Assembly: GCA_022843405.1 (NCBI GenBank)
Contig: JALHNQ010000003.1
Location: forward strand, 57,743-121,742
Length of the DNA: 64,000 nucleotides
Direction of reading: 5' to 3'
Origin: Methylocystis sp.
GTDB lineage: Bacteria; Pseudomonadota; Alphaproteobacteria; Rhizobiales; Beijerinckiaceae
The notes under the pieces were generated by a model. That model worked only from the letters and a program-made list of their open reading frames with translations. It did not search any database and had not been told where the DNA came from. Shown piece by piece: positions 31,467 through 40,024 of the stretch. Position 1 is the first letter of the stretch. The number at the start of each line of letters is the position of its first letter. The translations under genes and the position numbers were made by a program.

Positions 31467-32765
31467 TTGGTGCTGGGGCTTTTTCAATTCCTTGTCGACG
31501 CGGTCGTGATTGTCTGCGCTTCGATATTGGCGGCGATCGGGATTGGCTATCTCATCGTTATCGGCCGCTTCATTTACGATCAGCTGCGGCGCGTGCGCGA
31601 TTCGGAAGCGCCTGCGACGCCTGACAGCGATTTGCCGCGGGTGTTGCTGCAAATCCCCGTATTCAACGAGCCGCTCGTCACCGAGCAATCGTTGCGCTGC
31701 GTCGCGCTTCTGGACTGGCCCAAGGAAAAGCTGCGCATTCAGCTTCTTGACGATTCTACCGATGAGACGAGCGCGCGCGCCGATGCGGTGGCGGCGGAGC
31801 TTCGCGCCGGCGGCGCTGTGATCGACCATGTGCGGCGCGCCGACCGCTCGGGATTTAAGGCGGGCGCCTGCGCGCACGGCCTCACGATCACCGACGAACC
31901 TTTCGTGGCGATGCTCGACGCCGACTTCCGCCCGCCGCCCAATTGGCTCAGGCGAACGGTGCCGCTGTTTTTGACCGACGATCGCGTCGGCTTCGTACAG
32001 TCGCGCTGCGAGTTCCAGAATTTCGAAAAGAATTGGCTGACGCGCGCTCAGGGTCTCGTGCAGGACGGACATTATCTCGTCGAGCAACGCTCGCGCGCGC
32101 ATGCCGGCTGGCTCTTCCAGTTTAACGGCACCGGCGGCATATGGCGGCGCGCGACGATCGACGACGCCGGCGGCTGGTCGGACTATTCGCTGTGCGAGGA
32201 CCTCGATCTCACCGTGCGCGCGGCGCTCAATGGATGGCATGGGCTGTTTGTGTCCGAGCCGCCGATCCCCGGCCAGGTGCCGGAGGGAATCCGCGATTTC
32301 CGCCGTCAGCAAAGGCGTTGGTCGAACGGCTTCGTTCAGGTCGCGCAGAAAACCATTTTGCCGATCTGGCGCTCGCCATGGAGCCTGACGCGACGCGTGA
32401 TGGCGATCTCACTTATTGCCCATCAGATTTTCTTCCCCACGGCCGCGATCGGATTCATCGCCTTTGTCATTGGCGGGCTTTTGCACGGTTCGCTCGCGCC
32501 CTACGCAGATGTGTTGGAGATCATCGGGATCATGACGGCGCTGGTGGCGCTTGGCATGACGCTGCCGCCCTATCTTGCGCTCAGACGCGGGACGATCGTC
32601 GATTATCTGAAGACGGTCGCGTCGATTCCGCCGCTGATGATCTATCTCGCTTTCGCCAATGGCGCGAAAATCCTGCAGACCTTGCGTGGACGCAAATCGA
32701 CGTTTAAGCGCACGCCGAAGCTCGATCACGAGCCTGCGGCGCCGATCGACGCGAAAGTGGAGTAG
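31467..32765 (+). CDS. Processive-type membrane glycosyltransferase (GT2, CesA-like)
   Basis: 432 residues from TTG at 31467 (GTG one codon later is an alternative; AAGGA lies 8-11 bases ahead). One N-terminal membrane helix, then LLQIPVFNEP, LLDDSTDET, LDADFRPPP, CEDLDL and the QRRWSNG motif, and four C-terminal helices. Such enzymes polymerise or add single hexoses at the cytoplasmic face of the membrane (glucomannan- and glucan-synthase relatives). Being last in the acyl/GT21 cluster, it probably extends the headgroup. Confidence 0.87.
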   Translation: MVLGLFQFLVDAVVIVCASILAAIGIGYLIVIGRFIYDQLRRVRDSEAPATPDSDLPRVLLQIPVFNEPLVTEQSLRCVALLDWPKEKLRIQLLDDSTDETSARADAVAAELRAGGAVIDHVRRADRSGFKAGACAHGLTITDEPFVAMLDADFRPPPNWLRRTVPLFLTDDRVGFVQSRCEFQNFEKNWLTRAQGLVQDGHYLVEQRSRAHAGWLFQFNGTGGIWRRATIDDAGGWSDYSLCEDLDLTVRAALNGWHGLFVSEPPIPGQVPEGIRDFRRQQRRWSNGFVQVAQKTILPIWRSPWSLTRRVMAISLIAHQIFFPTAAIGFIAFVIGGLLHGSLAPYADVLEIIGIMTALVALGMTLPPYLALRRGTIVDYLKTVASIPPLMIYLAFANGAKILQTLRGRKSTFKRTPKLDHEPAAPIDAKVE

Positions 32766-32786
32766 GGCGAGGCGCGCGGCGCGCGT

Positions 32787-33596
32787 TTACTCAAGTCGCG
32801 CCGGAGCCTCGAAAGCGCCGTCGTCGGTGACGATCGTCAGCGTCGCGTCGGCGGCCTTGGCTGGAGCGTCGCCCGAAAAGAGCTTAAGCTCGAAGTCCTC
32901 TCCCGCACGGATGCTTTCAATGAAGAACGGCTCCTTCGCTTCCGCGAAGACGTCCTTCGCCTTGCCGGGTCCAAGATAGCGAAGCCGCCATGATCCATCG
33001 ACGCCGTTGCGCGAGAGCGCAAAGCGCTTTTTCGCTTCGTCCGCGGTGATCTTTTTCGGCACGAGCCGTTCGCTTTCCGCGATCGCCGCCGCGTGCGGCG
33101 AAGCGCCCTCGCGCGGCAGCTCCAGCGACAGATCGGCGCGCGCCGGCAGGCAGATCTTGCCGCAGGACGCGTAATCCAGCACGAGATTGAGCGTCACCGG
33201 CGCGTTCTGATCGCGCGGCGTCACCTTCAATGGCAGGACGACGCGCGAATCATAGCCGGCGACGATGGTCCCCGCCTCGTCGATATGCTTGGGCGCCGGA
33301 AATGACGGTTCGACCCCGGCGACATTGACGGACTTCGAAAAGTCGAACGCAGGCGCCGAGCCGGCCTCGCCCGGCTGACGCCAATAGGTGATCGTCGCCG
33401 GATCGAGCGCGATCTCGACGGCGGCGCGATAAGCGCCGTCCTGGAGCGGGCCGGCCGATAGAAGCCGAGCGCTGGACGCCGCGCTTTTGACCACCGCAGA
33501 AGCGAAACTCGCGCTCTTGGCGAGCGACTCCGTCAACACGCCCTGGGCGAGCAGCGCGGCGAGTGGCGCGAGTAACAGAAATTTGGAGCGCGTCAT
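32787..33596 (-). CDS. DsbD N-terminal-domain-like secreted protein
   Basis: 269 residues with a signal peptide (MTRSKFLLLAPLAALLAQGVLT). The Ig-like thiol domain of DsbD is recognisable: GAYRAAVEIALDPATITYWRQPGEAGSAPAFDF and LDYASCGKICLPARADLSL, with the CxxxC pair that in DsbD receives electrons from the membrane part. The membrane and thioredoxin modules of full DsbD are absent, so it may be a stand-alone periplasmic thiol-binding protein, for example in cytochrome or copper-protein maturation. Convergent with the glycosyltransferase. Confidence 0.8.
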   Translation of the reverse strand: MTRSKFLLLAPLAALLAQGVLTESLAKSASFASAVVKSAASSARLLSAGPLQDGAYRAAVEIALDPATITYWRQPGEAGSAPAFDFSKSVNVAGVEPSFPAPKHIDEAGTIVAGYDSRVVLPLKVTPRDQNAPVTLNLVLDYASCGKICLPARADLSLELPREGASPHAAAIAESERLVPKKITADEAKKRFALSRNGVDGSWRLRYLGPGKAKDVFAEAKEPFFIESIRAGEDFELKLFSGDAPAKAADATLTIVTDDGAFEAPARLE

Positions 33597-33618
33597 GGGA
33601 TTGCGGCGGCCAGTCTTT

Positions 33619-33664
33619 CAGTCAAGGCAGTCAGTTACGTCCAGTCAAGGCAGTCAGTTGCGTC
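33619..33664. repeat. 23-bp tandem duplication upstream of yqgE
   Basis: CAGTCAAGGCAGTCAGTTACGTC (33619-33641) is followed directly by a copy with a single A-to-G change (33642-33664) and a partial third unit. It lies in the divergent gap between the DsbD-like gene and yqgE, where both promoters must be. Confidence 0.75.
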
Positions 33665-33710
33665 AGTTGCGCCGCTTGTTCTTGAGACGCGGCGAGCGTA
33701 GCATGACCCT

Positions 33711-34361
33711 ATGAGGCCAGCCGGCAAGAAGCAAGATTTCGAAGCTAGAGAAAGCGAACGCCGCAGCGGTCGTCCGGCTGAGCGTCGCTTCCTTGACGGC
33801 CAATTACTGGTCGCGATGCCGAGCATGCTGGATCAGCGTTTCGCGCGGTCGGTAATTTATCTTTGCGCCCATTCCGAGGACGGCGCGATGGGCATTGTGG
33901 TCAACCAACCGGCCCGCGTGCGCAATTTCCCCGATCTCTTGGTGCAGCTTCAGGTGATCGCGCCTCAAGAGCGCATCAGCCTGCCGAGCCGCGCCGAAGA
34001 CATTCAGGTGCTCTCCGGCGGACCGGTGCAGACCGACCGCGGCTTCGTGCTCCACTCGCCGGATTTCTTCTTGGACAATTCGACGCTGCCGATCGACGAC
34101 GGCGTGTCGCTGACCGCGACCATCGACATTCTACGCGCCATCGCGGCAGGACACGGACCTGACCGGGCGCTGCTCGCGCTCGGCTATGCGGGCTGGGACG
34201 CGGGTCAGCTCGAAGAAGAGATTCAGCGCAACGGCTGGCTGAATTGCCCCTCCGATCCCGCTTTGCTGTTCGATCGTGATCTTGAGACGAAATATGCGCG
34301 CGCCTTGCGCTCGATCGGCGTCGATCCCGAACGGCTGTCGTCGAACGCGGGACACGCCTAA
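33711..34361 (+). CDS. YqgE/AlgH family protein
   Basis: 216 residues (UPF0301). Signature blocks: [41 protein letters not shown] and [16 protein letters not shown], then [16 protein letters not shown]. The family is conserved in Proteobacteria; the molecular function is not known. The first 28 residues are charged and vary in length between relatives, so the start may be a little further in. Confidence 0.92.
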   Translation: MRPAGKKQDFEARESERRSGRPAERRFLDGQLLVAMPSMLDQRFARSVIYLCAHSEDGAMGIVVNQPARVRNFPDLLVQLQVIAPQERISLPSRAEDIQVLSGGPVQTDRGFVLHSPDFFLDNSTLPIDDGVSLTATIDILRAIAAGHGPDRALLALGYAGWDAGQLEEEIQRNGWLNCPSDPALLFDRDLETKYARALRSIGVDPERLSSNAGHA

Positions 34362-34364
34362 GCG

Positions 34365-34868
34365 TTAGGCGCTCTTGAGCCGGCCGAAGCCTCGCGCATA
34401 GTCGACAATACCTTCCGCAGCCGGAAGCGCGCCGTTGAGCGCCAGCGCCATGAAATGCGGTCCCGCGTAGGGCGAACGAAAACCGGCTGCAAGCTCTGGT
34501 CGAAATCCGAAACGGCCATAAAAGGCGGCGTCGCCCAATACAAAAATCGCGCGCCACTGGTCGTCCTGCGCACGCGCCAGGCTCCAGCGCAACAGAGCGC
34601 TGGCGACGCCCTTGCTTCGATGCGCCGCTCCGACGGCGACAGGACCGAGCCCCAGCGCCGGAAAAGGAGCACTCATCCTGGACAGGGCGGCGTAGCCGAC
34701 GATGAGTTCATCGATGGCGGCGACGCAGCCGAAAACCAAGTCGCCGTCCTTGCGCAGCGCGTCGACGAGTTCGGCCTCGCCCGATCGCTTGAACGCCGCC
34801 GCGAGCAGTTCGCGTATGGCTGGATGATCTTCGGGCGTTTCCTCGCGAAGAACTACGATGCCGCTCAT
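34365..34868 (-). CDS. GNAT family N-acetyltransferase (YhbS-like)
   Basis: 167 residues, with LGPVAVGAAHRSKGVASALLRWSLARA as the acetyl-CoA-binding segment and FYGRFGF near the end, the pattern of YhbS-type acetyltransferases. Substrate unknown. It overlaps the upstream aldo/keto reductase by four bases (ATGA), so the two are co-translated. Confidence 0.87.
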   Translation of the reverse strand: MSGIVVLREETPEDHPAIRELLAAAFKRSGEAELVDALRKDGDLVFGCVAAIDELIVGYAALSRMSAPFPALGLGPVAVGAAHRSKGVASALLRWSLARAQDDQWRAIFVLGDAAFYGRFGFRPELAAGFRSPYAGPHFMALALNGALPAAEGIVDYARGFGRLKSA

Positions 34869-35914
34869 GGCGCAGGGTTGCTGTAGAGATGGTGGATGGC
34901 GTCGATGCGCCGCTCGATTTCCGGCGTGATCGTGAACGCCATCGAGGCGAGGTCGGTTTTGAGCTGCGCCATCGTCGTTGCGCCGATGATATTCGACGTG
35001 ACGAAGGGCCGCGACGTGACGAAGGCGATCGCAAGTTGCGCCGGATCGGCGCCGATATCCTGCGCCAGCGCCAGATAGGCGGCGATCGCTTGTTCGACTT
35101 CCGGCTTCTCATAGCGCTGCGCGCGCCCGAACAGCGTGGTGCGCGCGCCGGGCGGCCGCGCGCCGCCCTGATATTTGCCGGTAAGATAGCCTTGCGCGAG
35201 CGGCGAATAGGCGAGCAATCCGACGCGCTCGCGCTCGGCGAATTCGGCAAGGCCGATCTCGAAGGTGCGGTTGATAAGATTATAGGCGTTCTGGATCGAA
35301 ACGACGCGCGGCCCATGGCCGAGTTCGGCGGCGCGCAGGAAACGCGCCACGCCCCAGGGCGTTTCATTGGACAGGCCGATGTGACGGACCTTGCCGGCCT
35401 TGACGAGACGGCTCAGCGCGTCGATCGTCTCTTCGATCGGAACTTCGTCGCGCTTTGTCGGCTGCCGATAGGTCGTGCCGCCTGCGCCCCAAAGCGGCAA
35501 AGAGCGATCCGGCCAATGCAATTGGTAAAGGTCGATGTAGTCGGTCTGCAGCTGCTTGAGCGAGCTCTCGATCGCATGATCGATATTCTTGGCGTCGAGA
35601 ATGGTTCCGGCGCGCGCGGGGCGTAGCCAATTGGCGTCGCCGCGCCCGGCGACCTTGGTGGCGATGATCGCCTTATCGCGGTTCTTGCGCGCGGCGAGCC
35701 AGCTTCCGATGATGCGTTCGGTCGACCCTTGAGTCTCCGGTCGCGGCGGAATGGAGTAGATTTCCGCCGTATCGATGAAATTGACGCCGCAATCGAACGC
35801 ATAGTCCAATTGGGCATGGCCTTCCGCCTCGCTGTTCTGCTCTCCCCACATCATTGAGCCGAGACAGATTGCCGAAACCGAGAGGTCGCTATGTCCGAGT
35901 TTCCGGTATTCCAC
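34865..35914 (-). CDS. Aldo/keto reductase (Tas-like)
   Basis: 349-residue TIM-barrel NADPH-dependent oxidoreductase. Family marks: MEYRKLGHSDLSVSAICLGSMMWGEQNSEAEGHAQLDYA, FIDTAEIYS (catalytic Asp and Tyr), YIDLYQLHWPDR, and NIIGATTMAQL for the cofactor phosphate. Resembles E. coli Tas. The physiological carbonyl substrate cannot be told from sequence. Confidence 0.92.
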   Translation of the reverse strand: MEYRKLGHSDLSVSAICLGSMMWGEQNSEAEGHAQLDYAFDCGVNFIDTAEIYSIPPRPETQGSTERIIGSWLAARKNRDKAIIATKVAGRGDANWLRPARAGTILDAKNIDHAIESSLKQLQTDYIDLYQLHWPDRSLPLWGAGGTTYRQPTKRDEVPIEETIDALSRLVKAGKVRHIGLSNETPWGVARFLRAAELGHGPRVVSIQNAYNLINRTFEIGLAEFAERERVGLLAYSPLAQGYLTGKYQGGARPPGARTTLFGRAQRYEKPEVEQAIAAYLALAQDIGADPAQLAIAFVTSRPFVTSNIIGATTMAQLKTDLASMAFTITPEIERRIDAIHHLYSNPAP

Positions 35915-36014
35915 GAAGCGATCCCTAACGAGGCCGCGACCAGGCGCTCATCGGAGCGACGCGAGACGTCGACGAAATTCCGCCTTCACGGCGAAGGATG
36001 CGCGCCCGATCTCC

Positions 36015-36848
36015 CTATCGTTTCTTTTCGCTGACAAGTTCGAGAAGGCCGACTCTTTCGAACTCATCGGCGACGCGCGCCAGCCAGGTCCGGACGTAAC
36101 CGCGCAACACAAAGGAATGTTCGGCCGGCTGGCCCTGCGCATCCTGATTGGCGATGAATGTCGAGAAGGGCGCGCCGGACAGTTCGACCTGCTCATAGGC
36201 GAGTTCGCTGAGCCTGGGGATGGTGATCTCCCCCGAGGTGACGACATGCTCGAAATATTTCGCGTGGGTTTGCGGATCCCATTCGAAGAAGGTCGTGTCG
36301 TTGACGTGGTTCTTCACCATGAAGTAATTGGCGTCCGCGACATAGGGCGCAATCTCGGCGATTTCCTCCAGCGAAGAGATGGAGGGGCCGATCACATGCA
36401 GCAGGACGAAGCGGAATTCGCCGCCCTTCACCGCATCGAAAAAGCCGATCTCGTCGAGCGCTCGAAGCGCCGGGCTCAGACCGCCGGCACGCACGTCAAT
36501 CACGCTGACCTTGGCTTGCGACGTATTCAACGTATCGATGATTTTCATCTGGTCGGCGGGTTCGGTTAGATCGACGATCATCGTCTCGTCGGGGTGGAAG
36601 CGATGAAGCGTTCCGCGCGGCGTCTCGGTGTCGAAGGCGCGCGCATGAATATTGTTGAGCGAAAGAAAATCGAGGATCGCTCTGGCGATGGTCGTCTTGC
36701 CGACGCCGCCTTTGTCCGCGCCGACGAGAATGACCGCAGGACGAACCGCGACGTTCGAGGCGGAGACCGGAGACTCGGCCGTGCGAGCCTGACTTGGCCC
36801 TCGCTTGGCCGGCGTCGTCCTGGTGATCTTGACCGGCTTCTTAGCCAT
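36015..36848 (-). CDS. ParA/MinD-like P-loop ATPase
   Basis: 277 residues. A basic, proline-rich leader (MAKKPVKITRTTPAKRGPS) precedes a deviant Walker A, VGADKGGVGKTTIARAIL, followed by the partition-ATPase aspartate region (FDTETPRGTLHRF) and VSVIDVRAG. Unlike chromosome ParA it has no ParB partner nearby and carries a longer C-terminal part. Similar orphan ATPases occur on alphaproteobacterial plasmids and chromosomes; its cargo is unknown. The ORF track overextends the start to 36962. Confidence 0.8.
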   Translation of the reverse strand: MAKKPVKITRTTPAKRGPSQARTAESPVSASNVAVRPAVILVGADKGGVGKTTIARAILDFLSLNNIHARAFDTETPRGTLHRFHPDETMIVDLTEPADQMKIIDTLNTSQAKVSVIDVRAGGLSPALRALDEIGFFDAVKGGEFRFVLLHVIGPSISSLEEIAEIAPYVADANYFMVKNHVNDTTFFEWDPQTHAKYFEHVVTSGEITIPRLSELAYEQVELSGAPFSTFIANQDAQGQPAEHSFVLRGYVRTWLARVADEFERVGLLELVSEKKR

Positions 36849-36980
36849 GAGTGCTCCTATCGGATCTCGCGCTGGCGCCGCTAATGGGGGACAAGCGCGC
36901 AACAAACATGGTTTTCCGGCGCTTGTCAGCCCTGATTCAGCTAACCGCGGATGGCGCTCCAAATTGTGACAGGCTATAAC

Positions 36981-36997
36981 AACATAAAAAATATGTT
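36981..36997 (+). promoter_or_regulatory. AT-rich inverted repeat upstream of the sulfate-assimilation operon
   Basis: AACATA-aaaaa-TATGTT lies 125 bases before the ferredoxin gene in an AT-rich island (about 36970-37010) that stands out sharply from the GC-rich surroundings and includes TATATTATAT, possibly a -10 region. Likely operator and promoter for the ferredoxin-cys operon. The regulator is not in the window. Confidence 0.5.
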
Positions 36998-37121
36998 ATA
37001 TTATATGAAGCTCCACAATTAGATCGTGAATTGACATTCGAGTGGTTTAGAGCTTTATGCGTTCGAAATACAGAACGTCCGCGGCGGCGCCCCGGAGCGG
37101 ACCAGTCGACGCGTCAACAAG

Positions 37122-37493
37122 ATGAGCAGCATCGAGAACATGGTGGCGCAACGGCCCGCCCAGTCGCCGCAGCAAACTCTGCCGACCCTTCATGTGGAGG
37201 ACCGTCACGGCGCGGTCCAAGAACTGGAGGCGGTCGAGGGTTGGCGGCTGATGGAGATTTTGCGCGACCATGGCGTCGGCATGGACAATACTTGCGGCGG
37301 CGCGCTCGCATGCGCGGAATGCCACGTCATCCTCGATGCGGAATGGGCGCGGCGCGTGCCGCCGCCGAACGAAGAGGAAATCGAAAAGCTCGATGAATTG
37401 CCGATGCTTTACGAACATTCGCGCCTGTCCTGCCAGATCATCTGGTCGGACGATATGAGCGGGCTTCGACTGAAGCTGGCGCAGGAAACGTGA
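37122..37493 (+). CDS. [2Fe-2S] ferredoxin (adrenodoxin type)
   Basis: 123 residues. Cluster ligands Cys58, Cys64, Cys67 (CGGALACAEC) and Cys104 (RLSCQ) follow the vertebrate/bacterial adrenodoxin spacing. As first gene of the cys operon, it is the likely electron donor of the sulfite reductase, replacing the CysJ flavoprotein of enterobacteria. A 20-residue N-terminal extension precedes the domain. Confidence 0.9.
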   Translation: MSSIENMVAQRPAQSPQQTLPTLHVEDRHGAVQELEAVEGWRLMEILRDHGVGMDNTCGGALACAECHVILDAEWARRVPPPNEEEIEKLDELPMLYEHSRLSCQIIWSDDMSGLRLKLAQET

Positions 37494-37813
37494 TGGCCAA
37501 CTTCAAGCATCCGCAAATCCTCATCGCCTCGAATCTGACCGACGGCGAAGTGGTGTTTCTCGGCGCGTCTGGCTGGGAGCGCGACCATCGCCGCGCCCGC
37601 GTCGCGCTGAACGCCGAAGAGGCTGCGGCGCTCGAAGCTTCGGGCAAGCGCGACATTTCGGCCAATCGCGTGGTCGACGTTTATCTCGCCGACGTCGAAA
37701 TCGGCGGGGATGGCGCGCCCACGCCTATGCATTATCGCGAGAGAATGCGCGTGAAGGGGCCGAGCGTGCGGCTCGATCTCGGCAAGCAGGCGGCGAGCGG
37801 AGGCGCGCCATGA
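37493..37813 (+). CDS. DUF2849 protein
   Basis: 106 residues (NFKHPQILIASNLTDGEVVFLGASGWERDH ...). DUF2849 proteins are regularly found directly upstream of sulfite or nitrite reductase genes in alphaproteobacteria; their role is unproven. The ATG at 37493 has AGGA six bases ahead and overlaps the ferredoxin stop; a GTG one codon earlier is the ORF-track choice. Confidence 0.85.
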   Translation: MANFKHPQILIASNLTDGEVVFLGASGWERDHRRARVALNAEEAAALEASGKRDISANRVVDVYLADVEIGGDGAPTPMHYRERMRVKGPSVRLDLGKQAASGGAP

Positions 37814-39534
37814 CGGCGGTCGATTTGCGCGTCGCGCAGCGGCCCAACGCGCCGTTGACGACCTATCGTTACGACGAATATGACGCGGCCTTTGTGCGCG
37901 AGCGGGTAGCGGAGTTTCGCGAACAGGTGCGCCGCCGGCTTTCCGGCGCGCTGACCGAAGAGGAGTTCCGCCCGTTCCGCTTGATGAACGGACTCTATCT
38001 CCAGCTTCACGCCTATATGCTGCGCGTCGCCATTCCCTATGGCACGCTGACCGCGCGCCAGATGCGTCGGCTCGCCGACATCGCCGACAAATGGGACAAG
38101 GGCTACGGCCATTTCACGACGCGCCAGAACCTGCAGTACAATTGGCCCAAACTCGTCGATACGCCCGACATTCTCGAAGCGCTCGCCGACGTCGAGATGC
38201 ACGCCATCCAGACCTCCGGCAATTGCATCCGCAATGTGACGGCCGATCATTTCGCCGGCGTCGCGCCGGATGAAATCGAAGATCCGCGCCCGACGGCGGA
38301 GTTTCTTCGCCAATGGTCGAGCTTGCATCCTGAGTTTTCGTTTCTGCCGCGCAAATTCAAGATCGCGGTGACGGGCGCCGAGCACGACCGCGCCGCGATC
38401 ATGGTGCATGACATCGGCCTGCGCATCGTCAGAAACGCCGCGGGCGAGACCGGCTATCAGGTCGTCGTCGGCGGCGGTCTCGGCCGTTCGCCCTTCGTCG
38501 GCAAGGTCGTCGGCGACTTCGTGCCGCGGCATGATTTGCTCGCCTTTCTCGAAGCGATCATGCGCGTCTACAACCGCTTCGGCCGGCGCGACAACAAATA
38601 TAAGGCGCGCATCAAAATTCTCGTCCATGAGAAGGGAATCGACGACATCCGCGCTGACGTCGAAGCTGAATTCGCCGCGATGGACCGCTCGGTTTTCGCC
38701 CATGATCCAGAAGAATTCGAGCGCGTCGCCGGCTTCTTCGCGCCGCCGCCCTATGAAACGCTGCCGCGCGACTCTCAAATGCTGCGCGCCGCGAAACTGG
38801 AAACGCCGGCTTTCGCCAATTTCGCCGACGTCAACGTCAGCGCGCATAAAATCCCCGGCTACGCCATCGTCACGGTTTCATTGAAGCCGATCGGCGGCGT
38901 CCCCGGCGACGCCACCTCCGATCAGATGCGCGTGCTGGCCGACGCCAGCGAGCGCTTCGGCTTCGGCGAATTGCGCGTCAGCCATGAGCAGAACATCATC
39001 CTGCCGCATGTGAAGCAGGACGATCTCTTTGCGCTGTGGCTCATGCTCGACGCCGCTGGATTGGCGACCGCGAACGCCGGTCTCGTCTCCGACATTATCG
39101 CATGCCCGGGTATGGATTACTGCTCGCTCGCCACCGCCCGCTCAATTCCGATCGCGCAGGCGATCTCGAAACGATTTGCGGACATGTCGCGGCAGCGGCG
39201 CATCGGCAAGCTCGGCATCAAAATCTCCGGCTGCATTAATGCCTGCGGCCATCATCATGTTGGCGCGATCGGCATTCTTGGTCTCGAAAAAAAGGGCCAG
39301 GAATCCTATCAGATCACGCTCGGCGGCGATCCGACATTTTCGGCGTCGATCGGCGAAATTCTGGGACCTGGGGTCACCTCCGAGCAGGTGCCCGACGTGA
39401 TCGAACATCTCGTCGATTTCTACCTCGCGGAACGCGAGGAGGGCGAAGCCTTCATCGACACCTGGCGGCGCATCGGTCATGCGCGCTTCAAAGACGCCTT
39501 GCGTCGGGAGGGCGAAGATGGCGCTGATATCTGA
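37810..39534 (+). CDS. cysI: Ferredoxin-type assimilatory sulfite reductase, hemoprotein
   Basis: 574 residues. Siroheme-[4Fe-4S] ligands are in CPGMDYC (Cys432, Cys438) and SGCINAC (Cys475, Cys479), with two ferredoxin-like half-domains (FTTRQNLQYNW, QNIILPHVK) as in all sulfite/nitrite reductases. The operon context decides for sulfite: reduction of sulfite to sulfide by six electrons. It overlaps DUF2849 by four bases and the next gene by 17. Confidence 0.93.
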   Translation: MTAVDLRVAQRPNAPLTTYRYDEYDAAFVRERVAEFREQVRRRLSGALTEEEFRPFRLMNGLYLQLHAYMLRVAIPYGTLTARQMRRLADIADKWDKGYGHFTTRQNLQYNWPKLVDTPDILEALADVEMHAIQTSGNCIRNVTADHFAGVAPDEIEDPRPTAEFLRQWSSLHPEFSFLPRKFKIAVTGAEHDRAAIMVHDIGLRIVRNAAGETGYQVVVGGGLGRSPFVGKVVGDFVPRHDLLAFLEAIMRVYNRFGRRDNKYKARIKILVHEKGIDDIRADVEAEFAAMDRSVFAHDPEEFERVAGFFAPPPYETLPRDSQMLRAAKLETPAFANFADVNVSAHKIPGYAIVTVSLKPIGGVPGDATSDQMRVLADASERFGFGELRVSHEQNIILPHVKQDDLFALWLMLDAAGLATANAGLVSDIIACPGMDYCSLATARSIPIAQAISKRFADMSRQRRIGKLGIKISGCINACGHHHVGAIGILGLEKKGQESYQITLGGDPTFSASIGEILGPGVTSEQVPDVIEHLVDFYLAEREEGEAFIDTWRRIGHARFKDALRREGEDGADI

Positions 39535-40024
39535 CGGCAGCTTCATCGAGGACGACTGGCGGCGCCTCGCTGAAGAAGAAGCGCTGCCGAAAGCGGGAAA
39601 GGTCATCGTGTCGCTCGCCCGGCTTCAACATGCGCTGGAGGTCCTTGGGACCGAGTCGACGCTTGGCGTGATCGTTCCCAACACGACCGAGCTTTCGGCC
39701 CTCATCGAGGCGTTGCCGCGACTGGAACTTGTCTCAATCTCCTTCCCCGCCTTTTCCGACGGCCGCGGCTTCTCTCTGGCGCGCCTATTGCGGCGCGCGG
39801 GATTTAGGGGCGAGCTTCGCGCCAGCGGGCGGCTCGTCGCCGACCAATATTCCCACGCGGTCGGCTGCGGCTTCGACAAGATCGAAATTCCGGACGAACT
39901 TGCCGAGCGCCAGGGTGAAGAACAATGGCGCGCCGCGCTCAACGCCTATGCGATGAGCTATCAGCGCGGCTATCCCGGGCGCGGCTCGATTCTCGAGGCG
40001 CGGCGGAGGGCGGCGCGACCATGA
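39518..40024 (+). CDS. DUF934 protein
   Basis: 168 residues: DDWRRLAEEEALPKAGKVIVSLARLQ ... SFPAFSDGRGFSLARLLRRAGFRGELRASGRLVADQ ... AMSYQRGY. DUF934 is found almost exclusively between cysI and cysH, but its biochemical role is not established. The start inside cysI at 39518 is set by overlap; the ORF track begins too far upstream. Confidence 0.88.
   Translation: MALISDGSFIEDDWRRLAEEEALPKAGKVIVSLARLQHALEVLGTESTLGVIVPNTTELSALIEALPRLELVSISFPAFSDGRGFSLARLLRRAGFRGELRASGRLVADQYSHAVGCGFDKIEIPDELAERQGEEQWRAALNAYAMSYQRGYPGRGSILEARRRAARP

Noticed and set aside
27107-32765. Ceramide (sphingolipid) synthesis operon
   Set aside because: A GT21-type glycosyltransferase and an ACP are present, but serine palmitoyltransferase and ceramide synthase are not in the window, so the sphingolipid reading is not supported.
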